Shown here in pieces: positions 1 to 10,500 of a stretch of 64,000 nucleotides of DNA. The stretch covers positions 871,001 to 935,000 of the forward strand of contig JAQGDQ010000037.1 of NCBI GenBank assembly GCA_030141605.1, in the 5' to 3' direction. The stretch is from Tubiluchus corallicola. Lineage: Eukaryota; Priapulida; Priapulimorpha; Priapulimorphida; Tubiluchidae. Numbering within the stretch: the stretch's first letter is position 1; each line of letters begins with the position of its first letter. The position numbers and the translations under genes were made by a program. The notes under the pieces are model-generated. The model saw only the letters and a list, made by a program, of their open reading frames with translations. It was not told the DNA's origin and did not search any database.

Positions 1-258
1 CATAAAAGGAAGGTTCAAACCCTTGCAGTTTATTCATTTGCCACAACAACGAGAGTTCACATTTACAGAAAGGCGGCATTTCGTATACTTCTAGGCCTAT
101 AAAGCCAATCAGAACCACATTCGGTTTAGAGAACATGTAGTTTGTCAGACCTTGCTTATCATTCACTTTGTGCATCATACCTGATTTCTGCAGCAAAATC
201 CAGTTAGTATAACATGTGGGATGTGTTTAAACCCTTAGGATGGTTGTGCTTCAGACAC

Positions 259-365
259 ATAGATAGATCGATAGAAGGCAGGCAGGTAAGTAGGTAGGTT
301 GGTTGGTAGGTAGGCAGGCATGCAGGCAGATAAATAGATAGACACATAGATAGGTAGATAGATAA
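259..365. repeat. Compound tetranucleotide microsatellite (GATA/GGCA/GGTA)
   Basis: The tract consists of GATA units, then GGCA, GGTA and GGTT variants, then GATA again. It directly abuts the AT-rich end of the LINE fragment at 365. It is therefore probably the microsatellite tail that this type of non-LTR element carries at its 3' end. Confidence 0.85.
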
Positions 366-862
366 AAGGTTTATTTGCCTACAATAATTGCAGTAGAAAA
401 CCGAATAAATTGCATTTACAATTTAAAAGACTTTAATTGCAGACAACAAAATAATAAAAAATATACTAAGATCATACAAAGTTCAATACTGATACGATCT
501 ACAGGTAAAGACTATGCCGTAACATAATAAACCATAACTAAAAAAATTAAATAAAAAACTGAAAGAGTCTACCTATTCACCAAAATTACTGCTTGTTAAA
601 AGTGTTTTACGTGTGTCTTCTAGCAAGGTTTTCCTTTTCCTTATTGCATCGAGTGTAAATTTCAACAAATAGGTAATAATGGACTGTGTCTTTCTGAATT
701 TTTCATTTTAAGTGCAATTTTTAAAACAAGGTCAATAACGCCAATTTCTAAAACCAAGTCAAAACAACATACGTGTTTCAGTAAGTGTTTTTCAAATTCA
801 GAGACTTCATTACTAGTGTACCGAGGACCTAAAATAATTTTGCAAACTCTTGAACATTTTCT
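365..862 (-). mobile_element. Decayed LINE 3' fragment (C-terminal end of a non-LTR polyprotein)
   Basis: Read on the minus strand, about 860 to 668 is open and resembles the tail of non-LTR retrotransposon proteins. It has a Cys-Lys-Ile-Ile-Leu-Gly start (KIILGPRYTS) followed by LVLKIALKMKNSERHSPLLP, which matches the usual Arg-Ile-Ile-Leu-Gly ... LCxxFAxK ... H ... LLP pattern. Downstream the frame is broken by stops. The element would end at the microsatellite at 259-365. Assignment rests on remembered family patterns, so it is moderate. Confidence 0.5.
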
Positions 863-944
863 ATTTTATTGGATTTTATTTCACATGTAATTTATCGGTG
901 TTGTATTATTACGTCATAATCACAGATACCAACGTTTATTGCAG

Positions 945-2893
945 GCACTTCAGCTTCTTCCACCAGAAACAAATATTTTCGATATTCATCAGTTTCTTGA
1001 AAAGGTTTTGCAAGAGAAGGCTTCACAGAAGCGACAGTGCCAAGTGTTGCGCAACCTCTTGTTTTCCGAGCATTTACAAGTAAGTACACAAAAACATACT
1101 TGGAAGATTTATTGTTTAGAAAGGTGTGATATACCTGATAGAAATTTTTATGTAGCTACTCATTTGTTTTTCAAACTTGTCTGATCTAGTATTTCGCATT
1201 TTTTTAGTTTTTATATTATGTATTACAGGTGCATACATCTGGCAGGACTATCTGATCCCTAATTATTTTCTACCACCTCTGGAAAGGTCAGGATCCAACG
1301 TTATTTTGAGAATATAGAAACAAAGAAGTTGAAAAAATGTTTTTGAGTCTGAATTTAAAAATTTTCTGAAAAACATTCAAACCTGAGCAGTGAAAATTTT
1401 ACTGTTGCTAGTAAGTCAGATACGCAAACTTTTCAAGTAAATGTGACATCCTTCATATTAAATTAATGTTGGCGAAGATTTCTTTCCCAAAATTAATTAT
1501 GTACACTAGTTTTTAATTGCCTCTTAAGTCGTAAGTAAAATGTTCACTGTTCTGGTTTTGAAGTATTGGGACAATTTTTAAATTTCACGCTTGAAACATC
1601 TTTCTTATCCTTTTTGTATGTTTTTGCCATTTCCAGTGGTGGCAGGGAAAATTTTATAGGTATCAGATAGTCCTAGCAAGTGTGTGTAAATTGCAAAGCA
1701 TGTTAACATGGGTGACCTGATTGACCTTTCCGGAGGTGCTAGAAAAAAATAGTGATAAGCGAGGGATGTCTTGTTTCATCTCACTTTCATATTTTTTTCT
1801 TAGGTGCAGGAACAGCGAATATATCAAGAGGCACGTAAGATTATCATTACAGAAGAAAAGACATGTCTGGTGTGTAGAAAGAGGATTGGCACTAGGTATG
1901 TAATCATCATTGAATTTTCAGTACTTTCTCCATGCTGTGCACAATAGTTCTTGCACAATTTTGACTTTGTCACAATAGGGATGTTAACGATAACGATACC
2001 TATCGTTAATTATCGATACAAAAAATTTGTTTTTATCATTATTGTATCAATATTATTCTAGGAATATCATTATCGTATCAAATTTGGCACTTATCGTTAC
2101 TTATCACTTAGATTTACAAAATTGCTTCACTTTTTTCTATTTATTTACAGTAATTACCAAAAGAAATGGATAAAAATAATTATTTACAATAATAAGGTTG
2201 TCAGACGCCGAATCATTTTCTTGTTCTTTAGCCTTTTCTTCATTCTGAATCATACTGACAAAGTACAGAGGCCCTTTTATACACTTTGATACTGACGCAC
2301 GGATATCAAATACACTTTATCGTATTTTTAGTGTCACTTTCCCGACCATGTACAGTTTGCATAGATAAAATATTTTTGTTGTAGTAATATGTTTATCTGT
2401 CGCAGCTTACTTATTCATGAATTTTTATGACAAACAAACTTGTGCTTCATAACTAGCAGCCATTTAAGTATACACCAATGGACTCACTGAAGCACTTTTT
2501 CTGCTGTTGCATAAATGGTCTAATTCCAGTATTGTTTTTATCGTTCAAAATAGTTTATTGTTATCGTATCATTGGAAAAAAGCATCGTTTCGTCAAATTT
2601 GTGTCATTTAACATCCTTATGTCACAAGTTTGTCAACATATTCACTTACTTAATCTTATTATATGGTTATGGTTAGCTTTGTTGTAATAACAAAATATAG
2701 AATTCAAACAAAAATACTTTCATTTTAAAAGTTTGATTGCAGTCAAACATGTTCTCAATTTCGAAATCTTTTCCGTATCATTAAATCTGGTAATTTTGTG
2801 ATCTTTTTCAGCGCATTTGCAAGATTTCCAAATGGTGTGTCTGTACACTACTATTGTATGGAAGCTTATAACAGCGCTATAAGTTGCACTTAA
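945..2893 (+). CDS. VPS39: VPS39 / VAM6-like HOPS subunit, last three exons (5' partial)
   Basis: Coding exons are 945-1079 (45 codons, phase 0), 1804-1895 and 2812-2893, ending in TAA. Together they give 102 residues, the C-terminus of VPS39. The first exon starts ALQLLPPETN and carries FLEKVL, followed by the helix VLRNLL. The second has ITEEKTCLVCRKRIG and the third FARYPNGVSVHYYC. CxxC plus HxxC form the C-terminal zinc-binding motif. VPS39 is a HOPS tethering subunit that binds Rab7 and, through this C-terminal region, VPS11 on late endosomes and lysosomes or the vacuole. All three exons have consensus splice sites (AG acceptors; GTAAGT and GTATGT donors). The larger N-terminal part lies outside the window. 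TGFBRAP1, a paralogue, is less likely because of the close match to the VPS39 tail. Confidence 0.92.
1976..2619. mobile_element. hAT-type MITE, copy 1, with perfect 8-bp target-site duplication
   Basis: This 644-bp non-coding element lies in the last VPS39 intron. It starts TAGGGATGTTAACGATAACG and ends TTAACATCCTTA, so the ends are inverted repeats. It is flanked by identical 8-bp direct repeats TGTCACAA (1968-1975 and 2620-2627). An 8-bp duplication and TAGGG-type ends are hallmarks of hAT transposons. The interior is rich in TATCGT motifs and has no transposase frame. A related copy is at 31913-32394. Confidence 0.88.
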
Positions 2894-3846
2894 AATGGGT
2901 GCATTGGCTTGGATATATAATGCAAAAAAATAATCTGTAAAAGTGCCTCTTAATCTGTAAAAGTGAACGGTATTATCAGAAAACATTGGCATGTATTGCA
3001 ATCAGGTTAGATTTTGTGCATTTTTGACAACGTCGTATTATTCATTCAAAGATGTGTGTGCTTTGAATTGTATAGCAGGTTATATTATACAGAAAGCAAT
3101 TATCCTAATGTTATTCATTCTTTAAAGCTTTTATTGAAAGGTGTGATATAATGATACTGTGGCTAATGACGAAGAGTAATTTTGTTATTGACTTGTTTTT
3201 TGTTCTGACATTGGTATCAATTCTAACATAGAGGCTGACCAAATTTTGTACGAGCATTGTTAATAATAATTATCTTTAATCAAAACATTTTTAAATTTTG
3301 TAGTATATTTAATATTTATTATTACGGTGTATGATAATGAATTGTAAATAAGAAACTAATAATCTTCATGCAATTTATTCTCACTCGACTTTGGTTTTTT
3401 TATCATTCTTATTTTAAAGGAAAGAACGAGTCACTCAGTAGGTTGGCTTTGCTTTACTGTTATCACTTAAATTTAGAAAAATATATCAAAGAAATTTGCA
3501 AAAAACTTTCCATAAAGCATAAATCAAAAATATACTACCTCTGAAAGGAAATTTTCAGGCGTGGTGATTACCGCCATTCGTTTGAAAATTATGACGTAAA
3601 TGAGGGACTTCGTGACTTTTCGTAAGCACATCCTGGCTTTCAGCTAAATCTGCTCAAATTAATTCTAACATTCATGCAAAAATGTTACAAAGTCAGCTAT
3701 CTAAAGTTTTTGTAAAAACTTATTATACTTTTGGGGAAGATTGACAATGCACTACTTTTCTTCAGGACGAATGACATGATTGGAAGAATGGGCGTTCAAA
3801 ATGAGAGCGCCCAAGCACGAAGTGATCACGGTTTTAAAGTGATTTT
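2894..3846 (+). other. VPS39 3' UTR and intergenic spacer
   Basis: This is AT-rich sequence after the VPS39 stop with no coding potential that I recognise. I did not see a clear AATAAA signal soon after the stop. It probably holds the 3' UTR, followed by spacer up to the LINE end at 3847. Confidence 0.5.
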
Positions 3847-6143
3847 TATATATATATATATATAATAATCTTTATTTGCCATTAAAAACATTGATAATCA
3901 CTGATAAAAACTTTATAGAGATAATCAATCAGTGTTAGTTAATAAAAACTTACACTGCTGAAGGCAAATGCGTCAGTGCAATCTAAACTACTGTGCAGTA
4001 ATGACGAATAAAATCAAACATATTTACAACTATACACAAAAAAATATAAAAAAAAACTATGATTTAATTAATATGGCCGTGGGTATATGAATTCGGAATT
4101 AGTGTGTATGTTGTCGTACTGGTGTGATGGTATTTCATATCTGGTTAATATTAGTGATTTTAATTTTGTTTTGAATGCTGATAGGGACTTGATTTGTTTA
4201 ACCTGTAATGGTAGAGAATTCCAAAGTAAAATTGCTTGTTTGATTACAGAGTTCGTTCCATAGTGGGTATTTGTCCTAATTTGTTTTAGATTGAATGTTC
4301 TGGAATTAACGATAGGATTTGGAAAAAAGGTAAATCTGTTATTCTGGAATGGTTTGCTGATGTTGTTAATGTATTTAAATATAAAAAGCAGAGTAAAATA
4401 TTCTTTGTGTGCTTCAATGATTGGGAATTTTAAAGTTTTTCTCAGGTTAGTTGTTGAAGCTTTGAATTTTTGTCTACCTGCCTTGTGTTTGTATGAGTAC
4501 CCAGCTATCAATCTCAATGCATAGTTTTGAAGGAGATTTAATTTTAAGTAATTTTCTCTTTTGGTTTTTTGAAGTAGCGTACATCCATATAAGAAGTGTG
4601 GTAGAACTAAAGTTTTATATATTAGTGTTTTAGTTTCCTTTGTTAGTTGCCCTTTAACTTGTCGGAGATATGATGTGCTAGATGCCATTTTTGTGTATAT
4701 GTTATTAAAGTGATCATCCCATGAAAGATTATTGTCTACTTGTATGCCCAGGAATTTAACATTGTTAGTTTGTTTGATTACAGCATTATCTATTGTCAAA
4801 GTGGTTGATGATGCATCATTAGTATTTAATGAGGGTGACAGTATCATGAATTCTGTTTTGTCATTATTCATTTTTAGCTTGTAATGACTAAATGCCATAT
4901 TTATATTTTTTATATCTTCTTCTAAATAATTTTTTGCAGTTTGGACATTTTCATGGGCTATGTAGATTGTAGTGTCATCAGCGTATTGCGTTATTTGTGA
5001 GTGTTTTAATACACTGGATATGTTGTTTATATATAGGCAAAATAATAACGGACCTAGTAGTGTTCCTTGCGGTATACCTCTGTTTAACGTGGCCCAGTCA
5101 GAAAAGTTGGTTGTATCTAACTTTACTCGTTGTTGTCTATCTTTGAGATAATTTTGTATCAGTTTTAACGATATCGAATCTAATCCGATTTGTTTTAAAT
5201 TATCGTAAAGTAGTTCGTGATTAATGCTATCGAAAGCTTTACTTAAATCCAAAAATGCTGCTAAAATGTATTGCTTGTTGTCTAAACTATGTCTCCAATT
5301 TTCTGTTGTGTGTATTAGGGCGTCAATGGTTGAATGGTGTTTACGGAAGCCAAACTGATGTTTTGATAAAAGTTCATGTTTATTTACATATGAATTTATC
5401 TGATCATAAATTACCCTTTCCCAAACTTTGCCGAAACAATGGATTACGGAAATTGGGCGATAATTCATGGGATCACATTTTGGATCTTTTTTATGGATTG
5501 GAGTCACGTTTGCCATTTTACATACCGTTGGAAATTCGCCTCTCATAATTATCTGATTAGCAATGTAAGTCATATGCGGGGCTATTACAGATGCGCTATC
5601 TTTTAGAATTTTGATAGGAATATCTGATGGTCCACTCCCTTTGTTGGAACTTAGGTTATTTAATATGTCGTTAATTTCTCCTACTGTGACGCTTTTGAAT
5701 GAGAATATTGTGTTAGACGATTTGTTTTTTAATTTATTAATTATATTATTGCTAATATGAGAAGCCACTCCCTTAAAATTTCCAAGATTCAGGAATATTG
5801 CATTTAGCGCGTTGGCAATATCTTTGGGTTTTGTAATAACAGTGTTGTTGATCTTAATTTCGTCAACACGCGTTAGTTTGTTACGGCATTTATTTATTAC
5901 ATTGTTAATAATTTTCCATTTTTCTTTGGTATTTGTTGCGTTTTTACATTGTTGTTGTATATGTTTATTTTTCAAGCATTTATTAAGATTATTAAATTGA
6001 TTTCTCTTTTTTTTATAATTGTTATGATTGTTTTTAGTTTTGTTCTTTTCCCATATATTATACATTCTGTTTTTCGCTATTCTTAGTTTGTCAAGTTCAG
6101 GTGTTGTCCAGGTACTTTCGTTATTGAGTACTAATTTTACTAA
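3847..6143 (-). mobile_element. 5'-truncated non-LTR retrotransposon (CR1/L2/Jockey-like clade)
   Basis: The element runs on the minus strand from about 6143, where an in-frame TAA marks the upstream limit of the open frame, to a short (TA)n tail at 3847-3864. An AATAAAG lies just inside the 3' end (complement of 3869-3875). It carries a reverse-transcriptase frame without the apurinic endonuclease domain expected upstream, so the copy is 5'-truncated, as is common after target-primed reverse transcription. I see no clear target-site duplication. It lies between VPS39 and the spectrin gene. Confidence 0.85.
4068..6065 (-). CDS. Non-LTR retrotransposon reverse transcriptase, intact frame, endonuclease missing
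   Basis: The frame is 665 codons from the first in-frame ATG and stays open upstream to about 6143. Reverse-transcriptase motifs are in order: NYRPISV (residues 201-207), LDLSKAFD (272-279), GIPQGTLLGPLLF (330-342) and the catalytic YADDT (361-365). The C-terminus has the LLWNSLP motif typical of CR1/L2/Jockey-type proteins. The first 100 residues are very rich in Asn and Lys. Full-length members carry an endonuclease of roughly 200-250 residues upstream, absent here. The uninterrupted frame suggests recent insertion, but without the endonuclease and 5' promoter the copy should not move by itself. The ATG is unlikely to be a genuine start. Confidence 0.88.
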   Translation of the reverse strand: MYNIWEKNKTKNNHNNYKKKRNQFNNLNKCLKNKHIQQQCKNATNTKEKWKIINNVINKCRNKLTRVDEIKINNTVITKPKDIANALNAIFLNLGNFKGVASHISNNIINKLKNKSSNTIFSFKSVTVGEINDILNNLSSNKGSGPSDIPIKILKDSASVIAPHMTYIANQIIMRGEFPTVCKMANVTPIHKKDPKCDPMNYRPISVIHCFGKVWERVIYDQINSYVNKHELLSKHQFGFRKHHSTIDALIHTTENWRHSLDNKQYILAAFLDLSKAFDSINHELLYDNLKQIGLDSISLKLIQNYLKDRQQRVKLDTTNFSDWATLNRGIPQGTLLGPLLFCLYINNISSVLKHSQITQYADDTTIYIAHENVQTAKNYLEEDIKNINMAFSHYKLKMNNDKTEFMILSPSLNTNDASSTTLTIDNAVIKQTNNVKFLGIQVDNNLSWDDHFNNIYTKMASSTSYLRQVKGQLTKETKTLIYKTLVLPHFLYGCTLLQKTKRENYLKLNLLQNYALRLIAGYSYKHKAGRQKFKASTTNLRKTLKFPIIEAHKEYFTLLFIFKYINNISKPFQNNRFTFFPNPIVNSRTFNLKQIRTNTHYGTNSVIKQAILLWNSLPLQVKQIKSLSAFKTKLKSLILTRYEIPSHQYDNIHTNSEFIYPRPY

Positions 6144-7300
6144 TTACACGAGGTGCTTATTGCAGTTTTATTATTAAATCCTAACATTTTTTGTGAACAT
6201 AGAAAGAACTCTTAACTTTACAGAAGGCTTGGCTTTTTCTTTAATTTAAAACTACTGTTTTTTGTCTAAGGACTAGGTTACTAACAATTATAATAACTTG
6301 AAAAACTGGTAATTTCTGTATCTGTATTACCGCATAGGCTATTATTGCAGGCTGCTGTAGAAAGACTGAGTGGGTAAAACTAAATAAAGAATTTTGCAAA
6401 AAACTGTAGAATATTTGGTAAGTTAAACAGTTACATAAGTAGAAAAACATCATTTTTATCATTATATCAAAACCATGATTTTTTCGGTTTTAAACAAAAA
6501 AAAAAAAAAACCAATGGGACACAAGGAAAAAAATTATAAGCAACAGCATCAACAATTCAAAATTAGTAAAACAATAATTGTTAAACATTTTTAAAAGTCA
6601 TGTGTTAAATTGTTTAACTAGTGATCAAGTAAGCAATTTAGTTGGCCATATATTATTTACTGCACAAATTCAAAAGATATTGGTTCCAGGTCTATGGGTT
6701 TGTTATGTTTAGTCCTTACAGTTTGATCCTCTTCTCAGTTGTTTTAACCTGTCTGTTGAATGACACTTGAATTTCTTTAGCTTTGCCCTCCTGTTATAGT
6801 AATTCATTCTATTCTATAGGTTCGCCGTTGGTGTACTTGATGTGTTTAACGCTAGATTCCTCTACGTTGAAGTTTCTTACTAGGGCTTCCACTTATAGAT
6901 ATTTCTTGTCACAGATGTGCATATCACCACACAACATACAATCTACTATAACTAGTCAATTCACATCATCAGTATCGCCATCTATCAAATGATTATCGAA
7001 TTAGCAGAAGCTAGTATATCTTTAAGAAATAACTTAGGCGTTGATACAGCAGTCCGCTAATAGTAGTAAAGCTGAATGACAGTTATATTTGACCAGGGGT
7101 CACCACCACCCAGTACCGCTTGACCCGCAGTTCATGCTTTGCCATCATCACATGGTACTGTATACTTGTAGAATGCTGTACATAGCATGCGGCTCTCGTA
7201 AATTGACTTTGTATCAATCCGCACGGACGACGAACTACTTTAACTCTAGATTAGCAATCGCATTGATATTAGCGGTTTTATTAAAGTCATTTAGCTTTCT
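6144..7300. other. Intergenic DNA, nothing recognised
   Basis: This is AT-rich spacer with a short poly-A run near 6495. The reading frames present are short and have no recognisable domain. Confidence 0.5.
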
Positions 7301-7560
7301 TAGTAACGACGCAAGCTCACGAAAAACAAGCGTGATACAAAATCTACCAAAAGGTTTGTTTTCGCGTTTTTTCGTGAAGTGGAAAGGGTGTGGGAAAATA
7401 GTGCTGCGTGCACCATTGCGGCGGTGACTGGGCGCGTCGGGTTTCCAGAAGTAATTTTGTAGATAAGTTAATGATTTCTAATAAAATCTGAGTTTGTGTG
7501 AAGTTGAAGGCAAGTTGTACCTTGCCAGTGCGGACGAGCATTCATCATATCTGTGGTAAG
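7301..7560 (+). promoter_or_regulatory. CpG-richer stretch, possible promoter and untranslated first exon
   Basis: Within generally AT-rich, CpG-poor DNA this short stretch has clustered CpG (for example GCGGCGGTGACTGGGCGCG near 7420). It ends with a good donor, CTGTG|GTAAGC, at 7555/7556. The first coding exon of beta-spectrin at 18462 begins with an acceptor inside its 5' UTR, so at least one untranslated exon must lie upstream. This is one candidate. There is no transcript evidence, so the call is tentative. Confidence 0.2.
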
Positions 7561-10500
7561 CGAACTGTAATCTGTCTTTGTGTTGCACTGTCATAGAAAT
7601 GTTATTTTGTAGATAAGTTTGAATTTCGTGGGGAGTGGCAGCCACGCCAATTCAATTGAATATTACTCGCGCTACTATACCGTATCTGAGTATTTAGTTT
7701 CTAGACCCATTTTTCTTTACTACTGTTTATATTGGAGCTTTTATTAAGTTGCTATGGCGATCTAACCTTAGTGACTAAGGACTGTGGGGTGTTAACCTTG
7801 GATTAATGCGTGGCGGGCGCATATTCATTGATAAAACTTGTAATTTGTTGTATTACTGCATTAAATTCTGAAACGAAGCTACCGTGTCAAAGATTTTGTG
7901 CGAATTTGAAACATGCCAGGCCGGTTTTAAGCCAGTTAAACAGATATGTTCAAATTGGGTTCCTCGCACATGCAGGATGTTATGATGAATTAATGATTGT
8001 CCATTGTGCACGAAGTTTCTTGATACTATCAAGGCAGTGAGACTATATACGCTGTCTTGTATATCAATGCTTTTTACTGATCATTTGTTTATTCGTTTTG
8101 TAATTTCAGTTTATCATCACCATTTAACTTTTTAAAAAAGGTACTTGGTGTGCCTTATAATATATATACACATTAATTAGATCATTAGATTTTAATTTTG
8201 CTAATTTGTGGATGATATGCAAACCCTCAGTGCAGAAAAAGCGTTGTTAATGACATTATTTAACATAAAGCTTGGAATATAAAGTTGCATTGTTTGTTAA
8301 ATACGTCCAATGTGCACCGTTTTGCAGCATTTGAGGAATTTGTGGGATTAGAGGGCCCCACTAACAATTTTCTAATCAAACCCTGCACTTCTTGGCACCG
8401 GTCCTGATAATGCTAGTTGTTTTACTGCAAGCTTTCGTAACTTCATAATAATTTCTGGCTGAGCAGTTCATTTTTTTATGTGAACACGATTAGACCTCCC
8501 TAGCTTTATTTGTTAGCAACCGTGAGGTACAATTTTTTAGATCTTGAGATATACTTGATACTTGTTGGTGTTCCTGGTTGTTAGCACTAATTACACTAAT
8601 TTCATTAAGGTTGTTCCAGGATGACATTACTCTCTGTGTATGAAGAAATTGTTTTTATGTCTGTAGAATTACGCAGTTTAAAGAACTTGAGCCGGTGACC
8701 TCTAGTAACATGATTATTCGAACTGAAGTATTTTTTCTGCTGGTCTTATAGTAATTGCAATGTATTTTAAAAGTTTCTCTGAGATCAGCATGAATTTTCC
8801 CTGTCGACAGTGTTTCCAGCTTAAATGCTGAAGAGTCATTTTTTCAATAATGTGTCGATAATTCAAAGTGAAATACTATTTCTACTAGCTTTGGGATTGC
8901 CTTTTTGTAGAGAGCTGAAAGGCTGGTAGCTATTATTGTCTTATATTTTCAATGCGGCTCTAAGAAATCAACTGTGGAGGAGTCAGATATTCAGTACATG
9001 TATACTGAAGCACAATGAACTATGTTGGGCGTCTGTTACTTTGTGTTCGTAAGACGTAATCATATCTTATTTCAGTGGAGTTCAGCACTGCATTATTTTG
9101 TAAATGGTGTCAAGTACCAACATAATTAAACTAGTAAAAACTTTGAAATGTCTACATTGTTCAGTCTAATAGGAATGTTTTGCCTATCCGTATGACAACT
9201 ACTCTTTATTCCTTGTTTTGTGAACCCATTGTTTAAAGGAAGAAAACCTTTTATTTACAAAAACCTGAAATAATTCATCTTGAAATTTTGTGTCATCTAC
9301 ATATATATTGCCTTATGCGCCGAGCTTGTATTAGCAGTAACGCTGTATAAAACTTCAAAATTTAAAATCCTGTGAACAAGTTTATATAACATTGTGTAAA
9401 GTTTGAAAAAATAATCAGAACTTTTGTAGCACATTTCACTAACTAAGCAAAAGTATAAATTACTTTACATGTTTTTTAGTGAGTCAGGGGGCACACTGGG
9501 AAGTCATTGACGTATAATTTTCTTTTCTGGTTACATATAAGTTTCTCAAACAGGTAAGCGTAATGCAACAAAAAAAACTTTGTATAGAAAGTTTTTTGGG
9601 ACATACTTCAGCATTGCCTTTTCATCCCCTATAAGCGCAAGTTATGAATGAGGGCTATTTCGCACAATCAATGTATCTGTAGTGTGTAGGGTACATGTAA
9701 TGTCACATTTGCATAGCAAGAATTATTTCACAGTATGGTCTTGCATGCCAGCACAGTACAAAATTCATTAATTTCATGTCGCTCAGCGCTGAATGAACTG
9801 GGTCCATGAAGCAGCGTTCTCTTTAGTGTCCAAAAATGTGTCTGCACATCTCTACTGCACACCATATGTTGATGACTTGCCTCCTGCTGTTGTATCAGTG
9901 TACCCCATGTTTAAATTTTTGTTGAGCACTCTTTCACTCTTTACCGAAAGTAGTTAGTGTGCCAGGCAGTTGTTTGTCTTGCATTAAAATAGCATGAATT
10001 TTGCAGAAATTAGTTGCATACAGGTAAGAATTGTAGTAACAAAGTTGTTTAAATTCTAAACAAATAAGTTTACATCTTGTTTCCTATCTGTAAAGCAGTA
10101 GCAGCCTACTTTTTTGAATTTATGCATGATCATAAATATGTATTGAAATGTCGTAGACCTGTGTCGTAGTCCCAATTTGTCAAAAATATATATTGTTTAT
10201 TTTATGTAGCAAAAAGAAACAGTTTATAAACAGTTTCCATTTATCAGGTGGTGTTTTCAATACACATTGCAAGCTATATGCTAGTTTATTAAAACAACCC
10301 AAAAGTTCCAAATTTGTGAACAAAAATCTAAGTTCAAATGTTTTGAAGCCCGAATGACCTTTACTTAATACTTTTTAGTTTTTATGTAACAAAATTGCAA
10401 ACATCGCGGAAGAAAAATAAAGTAAAAATCCTTTGATAATTTTCTGTTTTTACTTTAACATTTAATTTTGTACTTACAAATCGCTCTGTGCTTTAAAAAT

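Larger units (their letters stand above)
1..944. other. VPS39 intron / upstream sequence, no coding exon recognised
   Basis: This stretch lies upstream of the first recognisable VPS39 exon and is probably intron. It holds a tetranucleotide repeat and a decayed LINE fragment, listed separately. I looked for the exon that would precede the one at 945 in VPS39 and did not find it here. Confidence 0.6.

Noticed and set aside
7089-7427. 112-codon open frame on the plus strand
   Set aside because: No domain or exon context is recognised and the composition is unremarkable. It overlaps the CpG-richer stretch and is probably chance.
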